Origin: Prochlorococcus sp. AG-412-J13
Lineage (GTDB): Bacteria > Cyanobacteriota > Cyanobacteriia > PCC-6307 > Cyanobiaceae
Assembly (NCBI GenBank): GCA_003214815.1
Contig: QCLE01000005.1
Span: forward strand, 74,724-111,088
DNA: 36,365 bases
Direction of reading: 5' to 3'
Part shown: piece after piece, positions 34,901-36,365 of the stretch
How positions within the stretch are numbered: position 1 is the stretch's first letter
How the letters are laid out: each line of letters starts with the position of its first letter
Program-made: the position numbers and the translations under genes
Notes under the pieces: generated by a model
The model's input: the letters and a program-made list of their open reading frames with translations, nothing else
What the model was told of the DNA's origin: nothing
Database searches by the model: none

Positions 34901-36365
34901 AATTGAAATGGTGCATGTTGGGGATGCTGGGAATCAAGCCAACTTTGATGGTTACGGTCATGTCCCCTATGAGTATTACATCAGTAAATACGAGATCACA
35001 AACGAACAATACGCGGCTTTTCTGAATGACACAGGAAAAGTCAGCTCACAGGATGGTCTGACCGATCGATACCATGAATCGATGAAAATCAATAGGCAGG
35101 AAATCAATGGTGAGTTTGTTTACACAGTTGAAGATGGCTATGAACAACATCCAGTCAATTTTGTTGACTTTAGGAGCGCTCTTCGTTTCTGCAATTGGCT
35201 TACAAGTGGGAACAATAACCGAGGTACTTATACCATTTGGGGAGCCAACAATGGAATCAACAAGCGAAATTGGAGTGAGATGGAAATCGGCGCAGTTGCA
35301 TTGCCGACAGAAGATGAGTGGTACAAAGCCGCCTATTTTTCCGGTCAACCAGCACCTGGAGATTGGACTGATCAAGCTCCTAGTGGTTGGTCAGTTAGCA
35401 ACGGGAATAAGCATGGGAAACCTGTCTCAGAAGAATCAGAAAATGCCTTAACAGCAGATGAATTCAATGGCTGGACTTTTCACAATATTAAATCCTGGAG
35501 TCGCAATAACTCACACAAAAGTATTAGAAATAATTTTACCAAAGGCACGGGGACAATTGCAGTTATTGACCCCTACGAATTCTCATTGGAAACAGCTGGG
35601 GTAACAACGCAGTCGGAAATCTCTACGCCAAGCATTGATATCTCTGGCGCAGTAGCTGGCGAACTCAAGCTTAATTTTGATTCATCATGGCCCAGACATA
35701 CGCCTAACCATGCTTCTATTTCAGTCTCCTATGATGGCGCGGCTCCCATTACTATTAAACAGTTCAAGGAAAGGGAAAAATACGGCAATAATGCGAACAA
35801 AACAATTAATCTCGACAATCCAGAGGGAGCACAATCAGCTACTTTCACATGGAGTTATGAGACTAGTGAAGACCTTTGGGCCTATTGGGCCATTGACAAT
35901 ATTTTAGTTGTTGATGAGCAAGATAATGAATATTTCAGCGAAGACTTTGAAGGCCTTGAGCTCAAGTCTTACCAATCAACTACTCTTCCAAAGGGAGACC
36001 AAGCATACTTTTCTAATGCGATTCAAGATGGTGATCTTTCAAGATGGCCAACTGGTCAACTTAATGATGGACCACCACATCCAGTAGGCACCCATGACAG
36101 ACCATCGCATTATGGAACATACGACCAAGCTGGAAGCTTGCGCGAATGGCTTGAAGCTGACAATTCTTTCGATAGCGCTAACACCAGAGCCCGTGGTGGC
36201 TTTTACGCAGCGAATGGCAATAGTTATTTCACAGCTACCTATGGTAACAACGGAGTACCTATAAAACGCAAGAGTGATAATATATATACTGGTTTCAGAG
36301 TTGTTAGTTTATATCCCATTGCTCCGAAGCCTGAGGGTCCGACGAATCAACGACCTTCTTGGATT
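28977..36365 (+). CDS. Giant modular surface/secreted protein (beta-helix, Fn3-like, FGE-fold, Cadg units), 3' end outside window
   Basis: From the ATG at 28977 the frame stays open for 2463 codons to the last base. Approximate residues: 1-39 polar leader with no Sec signal; 40-735 DUF1565-like start (IYVSTDGNDSNSG) and right-handed beta-helix; 756-830 Fn3-like (TYYWRVD); 850-1106 FGE-sulfatase fold (HEVTNAQYAQFLN, GNAWEW, GGSF, GFRVV); 1108-1205 Cadg-like; 1207-1870 second beta-helix; 1896-1965 second Fn3-like; 1990-2440 second FGE fold with an inserted beta-sandwich at about 2158-2325; from 2445 a third Cadg-like start. A DxNDDGxxDG calcium-type loop is near 605. Only one Cys occurs (residue 2072), and the catalytic Cys of FGE is absent, so the FGE domains are probably binding modules. 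G+C is 47% over three counted lines. Likely exported by a leaderless route such as type I secretion; function inferred only. Confidence 0.85.
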   Translation, partial: MNESGNNEVRKEQSLNSNNQDPLKSIVLSQIGTDSQSSTIYVSTDGNDSNSGSFIAPFRTIQHAINNAQAGDVISIRGGTYRERLKIEELNGHKDAPITFVNYQNEEVILTGAEAINAPWVKHDDNIWKTNLNFDISQLYLDGQMLTAARWPNITKDWDRLDDSDRRNATPNSYWDIEGTRALALVDPEVPDEYRNHEGQHRLSDLDFSVKGAMLVPHKSFGQTHAGEIINHKAGESIFDIDSNFELWLRSPGQTALKNFNWISGNDGNVETADLWPTKNGPVEGSRQLHYHLEGHLGLLDQPQEWHYDKESGDLYVWMPDDQDPNLSDLQARAWDRSSSYISDPDLHPDADYHVLLEIDNSSFLDFKGITLHTGIFEFNEATNLNFDEMRFLYPTYDGRMLKDGQLPLYNNRIQPVSLKGRPDLDEVPDSNISFTNSEFANGISHLLRAAGPGLEIKNSYLHNVRDRGALRVSAAPGMNVERNTFHTFGFGSAAKIGDSSVWQYNHIHSFHGDGDVSGIQVPAASQEGALIAYNWIHDAPGRNGIRFDGSPAGIRGTAHHNVAHETRRGMRIKGDQHEIMNNTLVSNFSYDLSADHGKFYGYLDLNDDGVDDGMEWDDRYIPSRHGKDKDRRRGHFNSSIHNNAFDRMPDPFGVGSPNQAVGNSYVSDHGQDNKRTSLIKEELRDPENFDFRPKQNSALVDTGLHISGITDGYQGEAPDSGAYEVGASSYWIPGHRTKKARTPIAPNGSTTVKPDADLMWLEGKDVKLNHVYFGENSTDLTLVSSQTNNIFTPPEGLIPSTTYYWRVDTEQQDGSVVEGDLWSFQVVEALPAMPSVLVRAVPGETLPIDPVSNSTLPDYDFYIGTHEVTNAQYAQFLNSVASVDNYLLYDNKMGETDLDQGLGGITRQGESGDYSYTVVPELANHPVTYVSFYDAARYANWLSTGSTENGVYAIKPAQSDNKEEEIPRDKDKFDGGAYALPSHAEWLKAGLYDSSSDPSLHTYPTQTDSIGVDQANIEGSAFAGLAPVGSFDQPSPSGTYDQAGNAWEWLDDVAYLPNELPGKLRKGGSFLQPVSLNSMSSRSPGKTRAASDQGSDWGFRVVRKRTDNLTPAWKSTAWEFDDAYENEPYVTSIAELAFDADGDPLSFSIEEGPEWLSVTSNGGLTGTPRAGDSGNKSIVFRVEDSLGESQTLDVPYTIKVIPDTTIYVSPDGDDSNPGTYELPLATITYASSIAQPGNKIKLRGGIYKERVHIDNIHGTEEEPITIGNYNDEKVVIEGAKDITSEWIPYEGNIWKTTVDFDVTQLFLDDTMLIGARWPDIKKHWDEYDESDGNNPTPESYWDLGTRSHADRIVEESAETNRFRNQDEKHSLSDLNVSVEGGVVVVNGVGPKVFDITSHNAGEATFETSSGAEDLKILENYYITGDLDLLNSEREWFYDKDTKELYVWLENNANPNQALIKARSYTEQEHQTDSDRILKVYDSSHIKFDGITVRTGSFHLLGSHNLTFENSKFLYSGHHKQMLGADINKAEGDYENYVNIAGNETGGPGGLAHRNGDASLTFRRSEFANSYSLLLYYGRGGSNYLVEDSYFHNKPHGGGMLWSAGVNDGNIVRHSTFHTGGWGGMGKFGNRQAQQGAQSLAEFNRIYDFHFHGDDAGIQVNRGNVMGTTLRNNWIHNMPGRNAIRFDGDAAGMGGTVQNNVLTGAKRGTRLKGDLHTITNNTAFGNTHIDINVAHDKFYGFTEGYDPAVDGIIRPTAENNYFNVYDYRVDGRRGSAEKLGNQHSIAVNNAGNHDSYPSEYKTPGIHQGNSTTRSRGNVLQSELRDPENFDFRLKSDSRLIDAGVEQTGITDGFLGDAPDIGAYEFGDLNYWIPGHRTEKARSPIPYDSSPRARPTSDLIWLGGIDAVKHRIYLGNDPNSLELKSEQTNNIFTPDSPFVPGEIYYWRVDSVKEDGEVVTGDVWEFSTPSGQEKAIPIEMVHVGDAGNQANFDGYGHVPYEYYISKYEITNEQYAAFLNDTGKVSSQDGLTDRYHESMKINRQEINGEFVYTVEDGYEQHPVNFVDFRSALRFCNWLTSGNNNRGTYTIWGANNGINKRNWSEMEIGAVALPTEDEWYKAAYFSGQPAPGDWTDQAPSGWSVSNGNKHGKPVSEESENALTADEFNGWTFHNIKSWSRNNSHKSIRNNFTKGTGTIAVIDPYEFSLETAGVTTQSEISTPSIDISGAVAGELKLNFDSSWPRHTPNHASISVSYDGAAPITIKQFKEREKYGNNANKTINLDNPEGAQSATFTWSYETSEDLWAYWAIDNILVVDEQDNEYFSEDFEGLELKSYQSTTLPKGDQAYFSNAIQDGDLSRWPTGQLNDGPPHPVGTHDRPSHYGTYDQAGSLREWLEADNSFDSANTRARGGFYAANGNSYFTATYGNNGVPIKRKSDNIYTGFRVVSLYPIAPKPEGPTNQRPSWI
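29094..32594 (+). repeat. Giant-protein repeat unit 1 (about 1167 codons)
   Basis: This unit runs from IYVSTDG to just before IYVSPDG and holds the beta-helix, Fn3-like, FGE and Cadg-like domains in that order. The next unit matches it throughout at clearly diverged amino-acid level (for example RWPNITKDWD / RWPDIKKHWD and YWIPGHRT in both). Confidence 0.85.
32595..36365 (+). repeat. Giant-protein repeat unit 2 and start of the next (incomplete)
   Basis: Unit 2 starts at IYVSPDGDDSNPG and repeats the domain order of unit 1, with an extra inserted domain of about 170 residues in the FGE part. The last 20 or so codons (NQRPSW) match the start of the Cadg-like domain of unit 1, so at least one more domain follows outside the window. 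Confidence 0.8.

Noticed and set aside
29458-35907. Many frames of 60-115 codons on both strands
   Set aside because: They are shadows of the single open plus-strand frame that starts at 28977, which carries all recognisable motifs.
35900-36330. Target protein of a diversity-generating retroelement (FGE/C-type-lectin fold)
   Set aside because: No reverse transcriptase, template repeat or adenine-biased variable region is seen in the window.

Overview
The window is an AT-rich (about 25-30% G+C in the lines I counted) stretch of a marine picocyanobacterial chromosome, most likely a high-light Prochlorococcus. The evidence is psaD, a cyanobacterial-type glutamate-cysteine ligase, a CAAD/CurT-like thylakoid protein, a CCB-type cytochrome assembly protein, a CrtD-like carotenoid desaturase, a DUF2839 protein, very short spacers and almost no Shine-Dalgarno sequences.

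Positions 1-27141 are compact core genome: the 3' part of purM, two small conserved hypotheticals, tRNA-Cys, an LpxB-related glycosyltransferase, an RNase D-like exonuclease, a CCB2/CCB4-type protein, hemF, mrp, rodA, a divergent histidine kinase, psaD, trpE, a gshA-like ligase, ppc, a GNAT-like protein, tRNA-Arg(CCG), recF, speD, larE, a tandem two-domain CobO/BtuR adenosyltransferase, a MoeB-rhodanese fusion, a CAAD protein, a fructosamine-kinase-like protein, crtD, tyrA, a helicase-like protein without Walker motifs, and a DUF2839 protein. These serve purine, haem, tryptophan/tyrosine, glutathione, polyamine, cobalamin and carotenoid synthesis, photosystem I, anaplerotic carbon fixation, cell shape and DNA repair.

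Positions 27142-28381 hold very small candidate genes: a four-cysteine 30-residue peptide and three one-helix membrane proteins of 38-45 residues. A perfect intrinsic terminator follows one of them. Most fall below usual ORF size cutoffs.

At 28382 the core pattern stops. A 28-bp piece matching the 3' end of a tRNA-Pro gene (minus strand) marks what looks like the distal attachment boundary of a tRNA-targeted island. Directly joined to it is a decayed BspA/DUF285 repeat gene, with no start at its 5' end and a frameshift near its 3' end. At 28977 an uninterrupted plus-strand frame begins and runs 2463 codons to the window end without a stop. Its G+C is clearly higher (47% over three counted lines). 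It encodes a giant, almost cysteine-free modular protein made of a unit of about 1170 residues (DUF1565/beta-helix, Fn3-like, FGE-sulfatase/C-type-lectin fold, Cadg-like) that starts again and then begins a third time. The FGE domain of the second unit carries an extra inserted beta-sandwich domain. This gene is the most unusual content of the window. It is probably a horizontally acquired surface or secreted protein; its 3' end, any export system and the intact tRNA-Pro should lie to the right.
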